Assembly: GCA_963920665.1 (NCBI GenBank)
Contig: OY987263.1
Coordinates: 33,840,547 to 33,904,546 of the forward strand
Source of the DNA: Straminergon stramineum
Taxonomy: Eukaryota > Streptophyta > Bryopsida > Hypnales > Calliergonaceae
Length of the DNA stretch: 64,000 bases
Reading direction: 5' to 3'
The position numbers and the translations under genes are program-made. The notes under the pieces are model-generated. The model did not search any database, was not told where the DNA came from, and saw only the letters and a list, made by a program, of their open reading frames with translations. Shown here one piece after another: positions 25,695 to 38,311 of the stretch (positions within the stretch are counted from its first letter, which is position 1; every line of letters starts with the position of its first letter).

Positions 25695-28600
25695 ATGGAA
25701 CCCATGGAGTTCGCGGAGGGGGCCGTGAAGGAGTTTCTGATCTTCCGCGGCTTCACCTCCACGCTGAACGCTTTCGAGAACGAGATTCAAACCGACGTGA
25801 GCTGTGGATTCAAGGTAGGTCGCTATCGTTGCTCCGCTTTTTGTCTGAATCTGATGTGTGAAGTTCTCTTTTTTCGTCCGGTTTCATCGGCTTTACCGAT
25901 TCCACGTTATGGGTGCGCTTCAGGGCGACATTAGGGTTTCAGGTGGGATCGGGAACCTGCTTCAGGGTGCTTGTACTGGGTACATTTTGATTCTCGTGGA
26001 AGCGAGAGCTTGGAAACGCTAAGAAATTCGTTTATAAGTTTGTTTACAAATGCTTTGTTTGACGAATCTCGCAGTAATGTACTACTCGTTCGGAATCCAA
26101 CTGAAGTTCTAGGTCTCTGGTTACGCTGAACTCTCTGTTTCTGGTCAGAAGGCAGTCGTAGGGTGGAAACTTCACCGATTTACTTCGAGACATACTAATG
26201 GGTTTCTATCGCAATTTTAGTTCTACTGGAGCACATCAGAATCTTCGCGCGGTTGCTCGTACTGGCTGCATTTTGATTTTCGTGGAAGCGAGCTTGGAAG
26301 CGCTAAGAAATTTGTTTTGTAATTCGTTTTAGTTGCTTTGTTCGACGAATCCTGCATTAATTAAACCTACTCGTACGGAATTGAATTGGAGGTCTAGGTC
26401 TCGGATTACGACGTGGTCTCTGTTTCTGATTGAAAGCCAGTCGTAGGGTGGAAACGTCATCAATTTACTGCGAGACATACTAATTTGATTTGTACGGCAA
26501 GTTTCTACTAGAGTACACTTATTCTAGTAGAGAATTGCGATGAAACAACTAGTGCGTCTCACAGGAATTGAAATAAACGGCGTAATTCGGATTAAGGTGT
26601 GCTAAATAATGTACGATTCTTTTGCGCAGGTGGATCGGATTTTGGACCTCGTATTCAAGGTGTATGTGCCGCGGTTTGAAGCGGACAAGTTAGTGAACCT
26701 GTTCGCCTTCCTCAACACATTGTTCTTGTCTTCGGCCGATATATGGCTCCAGCAAACGGTGAAGAAGCTGGAGGGTGACGTGAAACGCTACTACATTGTG
26801 TATGCTCTGCAGAAAGAGCGGTCTGACCGCGTCCTTGATTTCTTCGAGCATTATGGGGAGTCTTTGCTGCGCGCGGGTGGTGATGACTGGCCTTCTTGGT
26901 TCTGTAAGTTGCTGAGCTTGTTCACGGGGATGCATGTGGGGGCTTGGTTTGAGGAGGAATCTGTTTGGTTGAAACCTGTATATAATTTCTCACCCGTTGG
27001 TTTGGAATTGGTGCAGGTCTCCCCTACATGAAAAATCCCAGCACTAATGCCAGATTTCAAGTGTATTTCTCAACGGAATGGTTGGAAACCTTGCAAGTTT
27101 CCCTGTACAATTTCTTGTGTGAAGTCTTTGAAGGAATTAATATCCTTTTTTCTTTCTTCTGGCGTTTTTGGACTTTCGGCCTCTGCTCCGTGATATATAT
27201 TTTGGATTTATAAGTCTATTCTCTTTAGATTCACCTTTGATCTGGTATTGAGGACTTGTGGTTACTAGAGCATTAGCAAATGACATTCGTGTGGGCTAAT
27301 GAAATTTGATGTTTCGGAACCGACGTAACATGTGGTAGCATGGATTTGTTATGTTCAACCTGCTATGGATATCCTTGACTGATGAATTGACGGCTCCCAT
27401 CTCTCCTCAAATTGGGACAAGAAAAAAGCGACAGTGTGACAACAAAAAAGGAGCTGGAGCTATTGCGGAGACAGAACTTGGAATTGCGTGAAAGTCTCAA
27501 GGCTAAGGATGACGTGATCTTTAGCTTAAGAAAGTACTTCGAAGCCAAACCCGAACTTTATTCAGTGATTCTCATGCTTTGGTATTGTCTCTGCGACACC
27601 AAGTCCTTTCCTGTACAGGCTGGACGCTGACCTCACCATTCTTTGCTCAGTCAGAGCTTTGGTGACGGTGATGAGGGTTATTATTGATTCTGTTTTTTTT
27701 CTTGTAGAACCTCGCCTCACAGCAGTTCTCACAGCTTCAAGCTGCCGGCTGATTTCAAGGGGAGCCCCCCTTTATCACAGAAATCCTCTACGTCAAATCA
27801 AGGAATAGGTGAGTGACCTGACCAGGGCTCTTTATCCACCTACCGTGATCCCTTCTCCTCCCTTCTCTGTGGATTCTCTTCACTTCTGATGGACATCTCT
27901 TGTTTCCTCCGCAGCAGATGAGGTAGACTCTGATGCTGCTCCAAAAGTGGGGTCCTCTGGAGATTTGATTGTTGGGGACCTGCGTGAAGGAGGATCTAGT
28001 CCGACAAAATGGCATGCGGATTTGCACAAGGTTGTTAGAGCCCAGAAGAAGTTGATAGCCACATACTCGAGTCATTCGGAGTCTGAAAGAACTGATTTTG
28101 GTCAGTCACAGAAAGCACTACCTTCACATCATTATTATCACTGCAAGTGCATTTTTATCCGTGAATCATTTGATAGTTCTGTGGCATCTGGTACTTGCAA
28201 TTTCTCATTCTTTCAGTAGATAAAACGGGCAGTCTTATTTAGTAGCCAGCAAGTCTATCTGGATAGTCTTGTCTTCTTTGCGATTCTTCTTTGTTTGATG
28301 TATATATTTGAAATTGAACCAGCAATATCTGTGTTCAGATGATCTTTTTGTCGCGTAAGCCTAGTAAATGACAGGAATTTCTTTGGATCGTGAGCAGAGC
28401 AAAGTGATGCTGCAAATAACACAGATAGCATTGGGGTTACTGGTGAAGTTTCTGTACAATATCAGGTGGGTGTTGTGAAATGCCAATTTAGATCTTCTGC
28501 TATTTTATGTATTTATCTTAAGTTTAATGTACACAGAGAGAGTCAGCAGTATTTCTTGCTATAGTTTGGAATGAGTATGTGCAGGAAGCTGAAGAGACGT

Positions 28601-31600
28601 GTTGAATCCGATCTGTACTCATGTGTGCTCAGGAAACGTTCTCGGGGCACACGAGCCCAATCACCAAGTGCCGCTACTCAGCATCAGGAGCGAACATTGC
28701 AAGTTCATCAACGGATGGGACAGTAAGGTGAAATGTCTTGCACTTGGTGCTATCTGCTCCTACTGAACAGTGCGACTTCAAAGATCTTTTTTCGGATAGC
28801 TCATAAGATTGTAAGTCTATGACTGTGGTTGGTTCAAATCCATCAGCACACCTAGATCAAAAAAATGACCCCAATATACTGTGACGTGAAGTTGCAGTTA
28901 AGTTCTAAAGTGAAGTGCGTCATACAGGATATGGGCACCAGATGTCACAGAAGCAACATCTCGAAATGCAACTATAATGACTGGAGCTGAGGTGTTGTCG
29001 CTTGAGTGGGATCATAGGTCAGATCGATTGGTGAGTGACACTATGGTTTTGAAGTTTAGACTGCAATCATATATCTGAGAATTGGTTAAGAATCAGTCTG
29101 GGCGAAGACAAATTGATTTACTGTCAGACTATCATGAAGATTTTCACTGATTTTCATTGAAGAATGTTCAATATCTGCCAGGCTAGAGCAACTTCCTCTC
29201 TTTAGAAATATGCAACTCGGGCTCACCTTCGTTTGAGTGGCAGTTACTTATTGGCACCGCAGAGCGGAATATCAAGGCTTGGAACGCGGAGGCCAAGCGT
29301 GTTGTGTGTGATCTCACTACTGAAGCCATGTTCCCCCGGTCTGCTCATACCTCCCGAGTCTTCTGACATTACTATAATTAGCGTAATTATTATCACGATT
29401 GTTATCATCCTATTCACATCATCGTTATGATGATGATGACGACGACGACGATTATTATTTCTCGAAGTTTCTCTTTGACCCTCGTACTTTTGTTCACTCA
29501 CGTGCGACCAAACGTGACCATTTTCAAATTTCGAGATTTCTGAATCGAAATTCAATGCCTGATCTTTGACCTTGATAATCTATAGGATTTTGGACCTGAA
29601 ATGTAGCCCAACCGATTCTGTCTTTTGTTGCGCAGCTGCATCGGAAATCAAGTAAGTCAAGAATCTGCCTAACTCTGTACTTACTGCTAGGTTAATTGTG
29701 TGTGCAATCTACCTCATTCCTTTACATTCTTGCAATGCACACCATTTATTGGCTAGAATATATCGGCTGTCACTGTAGTATCATTTTTCTTGGGTGGGAT
29801 GGTGCGGCGAGTGTAATTAATAGGTGTCCTCAGGACGATTTACGACTAGAGCGGAATATTTTTTATAACGAGGTCCCATAGACATGCACTTCATATCATC
29901 GCAGGTTGAAGACCGCTCAGTAGAGTACTGTTTTTTGTTGCAGTGATCATGGAGAGGGAGTAGATGGGCTTGGATATGGGTCCCTCACTATCTGGAACAT
30001 GCGTACTTGGAAGGCTATGGTGAGATCCTCAATTTTACCTTTCACCCCAGTTATACACTTTCAGCTTCGATGTCGTTATGTTCCAATATCCAAGGAGAGC
30101 TAGATTCGCTTTAACGCTCTAACAGCGAGTGCTTGCAATGCTTGCGTGTTCTACTGCGAGACATGAAGTGTTTCTTCAAAACGCTTTCTCAAATTTTATT
30201 ACAGCCTCGGGCCTTAAATGATTTATCTTTCTCATGTGCAGACCTCGCTTTCACTTGGGCAAGAACCGCCGGTTATGACTTCAGTGTGCTTCAACCACAA
30301 CGGCAAAATATTGGCAGCTGGAGCAACTGATGGCATGATTCGCATTTTTGGTACCTTTTCAGACCATCGGAAACACTACGTTGTATATGCAATATAAACT
30401 GTTAAGTTGGGCTACTGCTTCATATTTGTACCTTTCAACTGCTGTTAAGTGCAGGTAATCAGTAGTGTGGAAAGTTTCTTACGTGTGTTAATTTGCCTCT
30501 GCCACCATTCTAGTTCTGTTGATTCTGACTTTGGTCCCTTTTGAGGCACCTTTCAGATATGAGAGGCAATCTGCCAATCACAGGATGGCCTGCCCATGAT
30601 GGCTGTGCTGTTTCCTGCGTTCGATTTGGTAATGACCAGTCCAGTATTTTCAGCTTAGGTGCAGACGGCAAGGTATGAGTTTTTTGGAAATTTGGGATAC
30701 TCTTAACCTCTTTCCAGCGTTTTTATTTTGGGGAATTTCAGTGACGGATCCCTTTAAAGTCATGACTTAATGTCTCTCAGCACATGATGTCTTTTCACCA
30801 GATTATTGCTCCAGAATGACTTGGATCGAACTTGTAATAAATACTGTGATACATAGAATCAGAGACGTCCTAATAAAAGCGTATTGCAGATCCTGGAATG
30901 GAGTTTGCACAACCAAGGTCAAATCCTGGGATCAGCGGATGCTAGCGCGTAAGTCTTCCTTCCTAACCCTCCCAGATCTCTGCATCCTTGTGTCAATAAG
31001 TGATGTATCTGTAAGAACAGGTTGTCCTTTGCACCAGAGTAGACAAGGGCCATTCCCTTGTCACCCGACCCTCATCCAATTCACCTGGTACTGTGTTGAA
31101 TCAGATATTGCGCCTTGGGTCATGGTGTCCTGCCCCGGCATGAATTTTCCATCGATTCAGGAGGACGTCACTTGCTACTTACTTCGAATACCAATTCAGC
31201 ACCTCTTTATCAAGTAAGTATCACATTTCTTGTCACATTAGTCGTCCCCCTTCTCTTTAAGATAGATTTCTGATGTAACCTTGTAATCGTAAGCCACACC
31301 AGTAGAAATACGATAGTCTTGTATTACATCATCATTGTATTTATCTTCACCCCCAACCTCCCTCTTTTTCCCATTGTTTTCGAAGTGGTGACATACGACA
31401 GGGAACGTTTGCCAATTGTAACCAATTGCATACGTGGCATCCATTCTATTGTTGCATATGCATTTTTTGGCTTCACCATATCCATGGTTTAGGTCCCCAA
31501 ATTTCAAATATTGTTTCAGTAGGTGGTTTTCGAAAGAAGAATCTGATGTTTTCTAGCCAGACCTTCGCATACTAAACGTGAGCTGTGTTTCGGCGACTGC

Positions 31601-31734
31601 AGTGGGGTTCATCGATGACTGAAACCAGTCTGGAGCACACGGCAGCCGTAACCTCAGTAGACTGGCACCCTTCTCTGCCCATGTTTCTGACCGGCTCTGC
31701 AAACCATTCCGTTCGAATCACTGCAGTTGGGTGA
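25695..31734 (+). CDS. WDR91: WDR91 homologue (WD40 protein)
   Basis: Seventeen exons: 25695-25814, 26630-26903, 27017-27139, 27392-27533, 27708-27808, 27915-28100, 28398-28465, 28633-28727, 28928-29030, 29244-29338, 29586-29651, 29944-30019, 30242-30350, 30557-30672, 30890-30948, 31105-31213 and 31603-31734 (657 codons plus TGA); all phases agree. The N-terminal part (AVKEFLIFRGFTSTL, VDRILDLVFKVYVP, WLETLQVSLYNFLCEVFEGI) matches the WDR91 head. A coiled coil (KKELELLRRQNLELRESL) follows, then WD40 repeats: GHTSPITKCRYSASG, STDGTVRIWAP, ATDGMIRIF and HTAAVTSVDWHPSLPMFLTG. Animal WDR91 controls endosome maturation with Rab7 and PI3-kinase; the plant role is less known. Exon 16 is the weakest call. 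Intron 3 is of U12 type. Confidence 0.9.
27140..27391 (+). other. U12-type AT-AC intron in the WDR91 homologue
   Basis: The donor is ATATCCTTTT, the branch-site motif ATCCTTGAC has its A at 27378, and the intron ends in AC 13 nt later. These are the standard minor-spliceosome AT-AC signals. No GT-AG pair near the junction keeps the frame, while this one gives FEGI-R-LPSLLKLGQEK without a break. It implies an active U11/U12 machinery in the organism. Confidence 0.85.
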
Positions 31735-33310
31735 TCCAAACCCGGCCCAAGCAATCGCGGTCAAAGACTAGTCATCTTTCTTTCTTTTTGGTATTGGATT
31801 TGAATACAGTGGAGCATTCGCTTGTCTATTTAGTAACCTTTACCCCTCCCAAGTGGCTAGAGGCCTGCTCGAAGGGAAATCAAGCTAATGTTGAACTTTG
31901 AAGTGGGTAGGCGAAAGCTCTACTCACAATTTCTCGTAAGGCCAGTTCTAATACCGTACTTCTTGGTCAGATTTGGACATTTGTTAATGGGTTGCAAAGT
32001 CCCCGCTGGCATTCCGAAACTGACCTGGCAGTGAGGTATGTCAAAGGTTCTCTTTATCTATCCACGTTTAGGCCTTATGCCATCATGTTAAGATTTGTGT
32101 ATCTTCTTGATGTATTGAAAGTTTTTCTGATGTCGAAGAATTTTTAATAAAACTTTGAGACATGAGTGTATTACTCCTCTCTTTACATGTGTTGGACACT
32201 GGCATGGAATTATTAGAGAATCAGTTTTTCTGCACAAGATCATAAATAAGACCGGCCCTGCTAGTGAGGTTAACTCAAAAACGAACTTTTCAATTTCTTG
32301 TGGAACCGCCTTCATCGTTGCAAAAAAATACAAAAAAATGCCAAGCTATGATGTATAATAGATTTTTCATCTTGGTATTGACCAGTGAAGACATAACGAA
32401 CAGTTTGGAAATAGGTACTATGCATTGATATTTATTTGGAAATTTTAAGTGAGGTACCTTGTGCATATTGAAGGACCATTGTAATTTTGAAAATTTTAGA
32501 GGTAGTAGAGATTTTTTCAAACTGGAAGTAATTATGTCTTTCAAGAAAACAGTTTCCTTTCTGGCAAAATTTAGCGACTCCATTCAGATTTTGGCTTACT
32601 AGGCCATGTTCCTCCAAATCTTTTCTAGTTTCTACAAGGACATGGAAGGGCTTTGGGTTCCCCCCAAAAGGAACTGATTTAGAATTTAGATTTTAGAATA
32701 TGATTTTAAGGTTATGTTTTTAAATTAATTTTTAAAAAATATCTTACAAATTCATGGATATACTATGTATATAGTGCAACTTGTTCCAAAATTTGCAACA
32801 TCAAGTTTTGTAGCAATGTGATGGATGAAATTGTAATATATATTACAATACGAGTACGTCCTATTGCAAAATTTGCAATATCAAATGTTGTAGCAATTTA
32901 TTCTTTATTTGTACTCTAAAATATGGAAAGAGCATGAAAATTTGATCATCTACATCACAAATGAAATTGTGATTGCATGACACTATGCATATACAATAGT
33001 AGAATATATCTACTTATAGATTCTATGGATATGCTTACTATAATATTTTAATCCTCCTAGTTGACAATATTACAAAGTTATAACATTTCCTACTAATTAT
33101 CAATATTTGCATTGTTTTCAAACTAAACCTAGAATACAATAAGCTCTTAGAGCTTTTGAAAACTTCATTTACCATCTCTAGAAGTGAAATTTGAACATGA
33201 TTTTTTGAGATTTTTCAACTTTGAAGTTTATACTACCTATTCAAAGCTAGAAAAAATTACAATCTAGGTTGAAGACATAAAATTATTTTGCTTGTAAGAA
33301 TTCAAGGAGC
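31735..33310. other. 3' flank and AT-rich intergenic DNA
   Basis: The first few hundred bases are probably the WDR91 3' untranslated region. The rest is AT-rich without recognisable genes. Confidence 0.5.
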
Positions 33311-33314
33311 TTAA

Positions 33315-34239
33315 CCCCTAAAATTCCTTGACTATGTTATCACCAAAACCCCTCAAAAACTGCCATTTCTAAAACAAGTACCAAATTTTTGAAAAATATC
33401 ATTTTTGGACATGTGTAACTATAGACTCTTGTAGTACACTAGATTGAGAAGATGTGGAAAAAAATTCAGAAAATTCCACCATGTAGATTGCAAGATATTA
33501 GCATTTGAAGTGACAAAAATCCTTTTTCGGGCCCTATAAAAAAAATGGGCAGTTGCTTTTCACAAGGTCACATTTATATGAAAAAATGTCCAAAATGGTG
33601 GTGCTTCATTAGATTCATTCTTCAATGCAAGTTGGCTACATGCTTGAAAATTTTCAAATCATTTGGAATTGTACAACATATGGGAAAAAAATAGTAAGTG
33701 GAAAGATGTAGAGAATGATTCCAAATACTAAATTTTTAAGAATTTATTAATGGAATCGAAAATCCCAATCACAACGGTTGTAATGTTGTAATAAAAAATC
33801 TACATCTAATTTTTTATTTTTTTCAAAAAAATATTGAAAATTGAGTTTGAAAAAGGACTTCAACGTTTACTTCAGAGTAGAGAATCCACACTTGCTTGCA
33901 AACTAAAACATCTCATAACTTTTGACTCATTGATCAAAATGGAATGATTCAAAGCTTTATATATATATAAAAATCTAGAAAACCAATTTCAAATTTTTAT
34001 ATTTGAAAAAAGGGATTTTTTCATATCTGCCCAAACTACCCAAGTTGAGAAACAAACAACATATTAGGCCATAACTTTTGAGTCATATTTCCAAATGCCT
34101 TGAAATTTAGTGCACATGAAAGATATTCCTTGTCCACACCTTCTATTAGAATTTGGGCCAAAAATATGGAAATCTCTAGTCACATGTACATGCCCAAAAA
34201 AGTTATGTTGCCAAAAAACACACCTTGGGCCTTTAGGGG
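33315..34239. mobile_element. TTAA-flanked element, copy 2 (925 bp), inverted
   Basis: TTAA at 33311-33314 is followed by CCCCTAAAATTCC, and GCCTTTAGGGG is followed by TTAA at 34240-34243. The reverse complement aligns along its length with 13014-13960, with substitutions and short gaps. There is no transposase-like open frame. The two copies let the element borders be set to the TTAA on both sides. Confidence 0.72.
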
Positions 34240-34243
34240 TTAA

Positions 34244-35463
34244 GTAGCATAGGTTGTAATTGACCTTGGCTACATTTATAGAGGCTCTAGAGTTAGTAGG
34301 ATTTAAGGGAAAAAATGGGAGAAGGTTGGTGGGATAGGATTATAAGCTAATTTGGATTGAAGCTGGGTTAGAGACTATCTAATCCATCGCATGAGCTATC
34401 CAACATCAACATAGGCTAGTATAATTTCAATAAAACTCAATGTTTTGACTTCTTAATATGGTTTTTTTTTTAAACTCAAAAGGGGACACAGGGTTCTTTT
34501 GTTTTACAATTGTGATTGTAAAATGTTGAAAACTGAGTCCAAGTTTCATTTTTTGAAAAGAGCCTAGTGTATTAGTAGTCATTTGGATACTTACATCTTT
34601 GGAAAATTATTTGTATATGCTACAATCAATGAATTCATTTGAAACTTGGCAAATGAGTACATAATTGCAAGCAATACACATTCAATTGTATCAAAGTTCA
34701 CAAAAATTACTTTTTCCAGTGCAAAGAAGAACTAAATAAAAATTATTAATATCGTGTAATCAACTATAGGTTAAGGAGGATTGACCGCCTCATTGCCCTA
34801 ACTAAGGGCAAATGTAAAAATTGCCCTTGTTTTGTACTACATTTTTTTGCATTTCTTCACCTCTCCTATCTACTTGATTTGGAACCTCTAATTGAAAATA
34901 TTAATTGAAAATTTCCAGAGTTTCACATTGCACAAAATAAATAGAATGAATCAAAAATTTGAATAGAAAAGTATATATATAATTATTCTACGAGTCCCTT
35001 CTCTTTCTCTATTAGATTTTATTTTATTTTGAGCCCAAGCTTAAACATTTTGAGTTTAGATGGTATAACTTTTCTTCTCAAGCACTAATTGAAATGAAAA
35101 AAATCCCCCACAAGCTAATCTTTTTTTATCTTGTACAATTGTTTGAAAAAATCACTCCAAAAATTGAGGTAATTGGTATCTATCCCATTATAGAATATTA
35201 CAAAAAGAAATATAAGTAAATATAAAATTTTATTTTAATATATTTATTATTATTATTATTTTATTCTTTATTCTTTATTCTAGTATTATATTTTTTTATC
35301 TTCTAAATTTGGATGAAGAAATTTGGATTTTGTTTTTAATTTTTCTTTCTTCTTACTTTCATTCATCATTTCCATGTAGAACTATACTTATTAAACAATC
35401 CCTTGGACGGTTGGGAAAAAAATTCAAGATTTAAAAATTAATAATATCTTTGAATGCAATTTT
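34244..35463. other. AT-rich intergenic DNA
   Basis: No gene is supported. It contains TTA/TTAT microsatellite-like sequence near 35240-35280. Confidence 0.5.
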
Positions 35464-35467
35464 TAAC

Positions 35468-35540
35468 CCCTATAATTCCATCACTATTACTAATATCACC
35501 AAAATTCTTAGAAAGTTACCATTTCTAGAGCAGAGAATAA
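35468..35540. mobile_element. Truncated end of a third TTAA-flanked element
   Basis: After TTAA at 35464-35467 the sequence CCCCTATAATTCC, ATATCACCAAAATTC and GTTACCATTTCTAGA follows the left end of copy 2 (33315 onward) for about 70 bp, then the likeness stops. Confidence 0.5.
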
Positions 35541-35594
35541 AAAATTAATAAAAAATAGGAATTTTCTAAATCCAACCTTAGGATTATACATGAC

Positions 35595-35978
35595 AATAAG
35601 GTAGCCAACCCATTTCCAACCACTTAAGCAATTATGCATATTTGGAGCAGAGTTTTGTTGAATGCAAAATTTTTCGCATGTGCAAAAATAGAGTTTAGAA
35701 GGATTGCATATTTTTCTAGAATTTTATTACACAAAATGTAATTACTATGAATTTTTTGTGGAAGATTCTCTTTGACTTGTAATGGTAGTATAGAGCTTTC
35801 TATTTGTGACCATATGCTAATTACAAAATCGACTAAGGGCTGGTTGCAATATTGAGAGCCTTGCAACCAATCATAATGTGACACAACTACTCCAAGAATT
35901 GCACCACAACTTCACAGAAAGAAAGCATCCTACATATTGGAAATGGGGGCTGATCGGAAATGGGTTGGCTACCTTATT
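35595..35978. mobile_element. MITE-like element with perfect 23-bp inverted ends
   Basis: Positions 35595-35617 and 35956-35978 are exact reverse complements (core AAGGTAGCCAACCCATTTCC). They enclose about 338 bp of AT-rich DNA without a supported gene. The size and ends fit a small non-autonomous DNA transposon. I could not define a target-site duplication. Confidence 0.5.
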
Positions 35979-36632
35979 TACTTTTTCTTGTTTTTTATTT
36001 TCTAAATTAGACTTTAGGTTTATTTGGATAAACTTTAATTTTGATTTTAAAAATTTATTTCACTTTTTTGTAAAATTTATTTCACTTTTAATTTCTATTT
36101 AATTAACCGCTTAATTCTATATAAAATCTACAGTACAATGGACGCCAAAATTGCGCCACGGTTACAAGTGCATCAGTAACAGAACGAGGTCATGCCGGGA
36201 CCCTACGACCGACTTCCGTCTCATCTCATCAGCAGTCAATTCGGGTGTTCTTCGAAGAAATCCTTCACCTTCGCAGACCCTCACGATCGACAATTCATTT
36301 GTTCGCGCCTCGATCTGCACGCGCCTAATTGAATTTGCCGATGTTTACAATCATTCATCTTCCTCGTTGAATTCGCGCTCTTTCTTCGCGCTTCTTTTGG
36401 TGCAATTTCGAGAATTTCAGGATCGTCTGCGCAATCCGGTGTCTGAAACCTGTTTAATTACTGCGATTGGAATTCGAGAACTTCCAGAGTTTCACACACG
36501 TCCCTGAATATTTTGAGATTGGGTTTGAAGCGTTTCCCATTCGATTTTGAGAGTTTTCCCTTGCTCGGATTCCCCTTGTTCGGATTTCGAGTTTTGAGAG
36601 TTTCCCTTCCTCGGATTTGAGCGAGTAATAGC

Positions 36633-36977
36633 ATGGCGAAAGGGTCTCAGAGCCAAGCGTCGACGACGGCGTCGTCGTCATCTCGCGGGAGTGGTGCGGG
36701 TGGCGGGATTTCGAGAGTGACTTCCGCCAGCGCTCCGCCGAAGGGTACTGGCGGTGCCGGGCTGCGGAGGAGACGAACCGCGTCGACTGGGAGTGCTAGT
36801 GGTAGCGGTGCCTTCCGGGGGGGCAACAACAACAACATGTTGCGCTTCTACACCGACGACGTGCCTGGATTGAAGATCACCCCCACGGTCGTGCTCATCA
36901 TGAGCGTCATGTTCATCGGATTCTTGACCTTGCTTCACGTGGTGGGGAAGTTTTACGGCGTCCGAGCCAAAGCTTAG
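36633..36977 (+). CDS. SEC61B: Sec61-beta, ER translocon subunit
   Basis: A single 114-codon exon ending in TAG. Start context AGCATGGCG. The N-terminal half is Ser/Gly/Ala/Thr-rich, with [12 protein letters not shown] and [11 protein letters not shown] as in plant Sec61-beta. Then come [20 protein letters not shown] and one C-terminal transmembrane helix ([20 protein letters not shown]), ending FYGVRAKA. Sec61-beta is a tail-anchored subunit of the ER protein-conducting channel. Length and layout are typical for plants. The 3' end of this gene was duplicated downstream (37262-37552). Confidence 0.95.
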   Translation: MAKGSQSQASTTASSSSRGSGAGGGISRVTSASAPPKGTGGAGLRRRRTASTGSASGSGAFRGGNNNNMLRFYTDDVPGLKITPTVVLIMSVMFIGFLTLLHVVGKFYGVRAKA

Positions 36978-37261
36978 GGCACGGCTCAAGTGAGATTTAC
37001 ATATTCCTCATTCTCTCTGAAGTTAGCTTTTTATTAGAGCACATACATAGTTTTAGATGGAGGTGGCTGTGGCCTTGTAAGCTTTGCAGGATAGATCAGC
37101 ATGCATAGTGCCCTGGTGCTTGCTGGTTTTTTATACTGTACATTAAAGAATATTGGTGGCAAGTACAGCAAATTAGACCAGACTAGGAAGCACGAATTCA
37201 GATCATTAGATGAGCTCGTTTTGTTGTATATCATTTTGTACACCATTTGATGTCCTCGTTT

Positions 37262-37552
37262 TGATGTTCTTCACGTGGTGGAGACGTTTTACGGCGCCCG
37301 AGCCTGAGCTGAGGGCACGGGTCAAGTGAGGTACTGAGGTATACTCATATACGCATTCCTCAACCTCTCTGAGAGTAGCTTTTTATTAGGACACATACGA
37401 AGTATTAGGGAGAGGTGACTTTGGCATTGTAATTTTTGTAGGAAAGATCAATATGCATAGCTTTCTGGTGCTTGCAGGTCTTTGATACTGTGAATTAAAG
37501 AGTATTGGTGCCAAGTACACCAAATTAGACCAGACTAGGAAGCTCGATGTCA
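37262..37552 (+). pseudogene. Tandem decayed copy of the Sec61-beta 3' end
   Basis: It matches about 36920-37205: the last codons (LHVVETFYGARA before TGA), the stop-codon region GAGGGCACGGGTCAAGTGAG and the following 3' flank, including CTTTTTATTAG, ACACATAC, TTAAAGA.TATTGGTG and AAATTAGACCAGACTAGGAA. The 5' part of the gene is absent, so this is a partial tandem duplicate that cannot make the protein. Confidence 0.8.
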
Positions 37553-38311
37553 GGCATGCTTGTCTTTTGTACATGATGATGATCGATGCATCCTGAATTT
37601 CTATGACTTTGTGCCGCTTTGAGAGTAATACTCATTCCTAGTTGCAAGTTATTTCCTCTCGGAATATTTGGTTTCTACTTTTTCTTGATGGAGGTGTTCC
37701 TGGAGGTGCTTTTGCGCGCTCCCAGTGTTAGGGTATCGGTATTTTTTTATCATTGACGTGTTGGTGTTTTTAGGACATCAACAATTTGTGCTCGTCACTA
37801 CGATGGGCACACCATACTCGCTTCGCTTAGTGCTGAACATAGTTCCTTACAATTTCTTTTTCAGTTGAATTGACGCAGAATATCAAACTTATAAGAGGCG
37901 ATTACAGTCGTTTGCGCATAGGAGAAGCTTCCTAGTGGTTTAGGGTTTCTGAACGAAGAATTATAGCTTTTTGGTCTTGTGGAGGCTAGTTAGTAAATGA
38001 TTATTGTCTAAGAATTTAGGGTGGCAGGTTTGAGTCATCCGTGATTTTAGTTGCCCGTACTTCATTGGACAGATTAGGTTGAGCAAGAGTTTTGTGGTAT
38101 TCCCGTTGATTTAGCGGTGACTAACCAAAATTACAACTTGGTGAGCAAATCCTCGTTCCTTCAGGGGTCTGCGATTTCTCATCGAGTCTTCCGAACTGTC
38201 GAAGCGCTTCGGGATTCTTCTTGACAACTTATTCTCTTGATGCTTGGCCAACTCTTTGAACTGTCGCTGAGTTATTGCGTCAACTGTTATTCTTGCCTCT
38301 CTTCGTGTCTT
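37553..38311. other. Intergenic DNA between convergent genes
   Basis: Lies between the Sec61-beta duplicate and the 3' end of PRD1. No gene is supported. The part next to 38311 is likely PRD1 3' untranslated region. Confidence 0.5.

Noticed and set aside
29368..29455. ATG/ACG triplet-rich hairpin-like tract inside a WDR91 intron.
   Set aside because: It is simple-sequence DNA within an intron, with no sign of a structured RNA gene.
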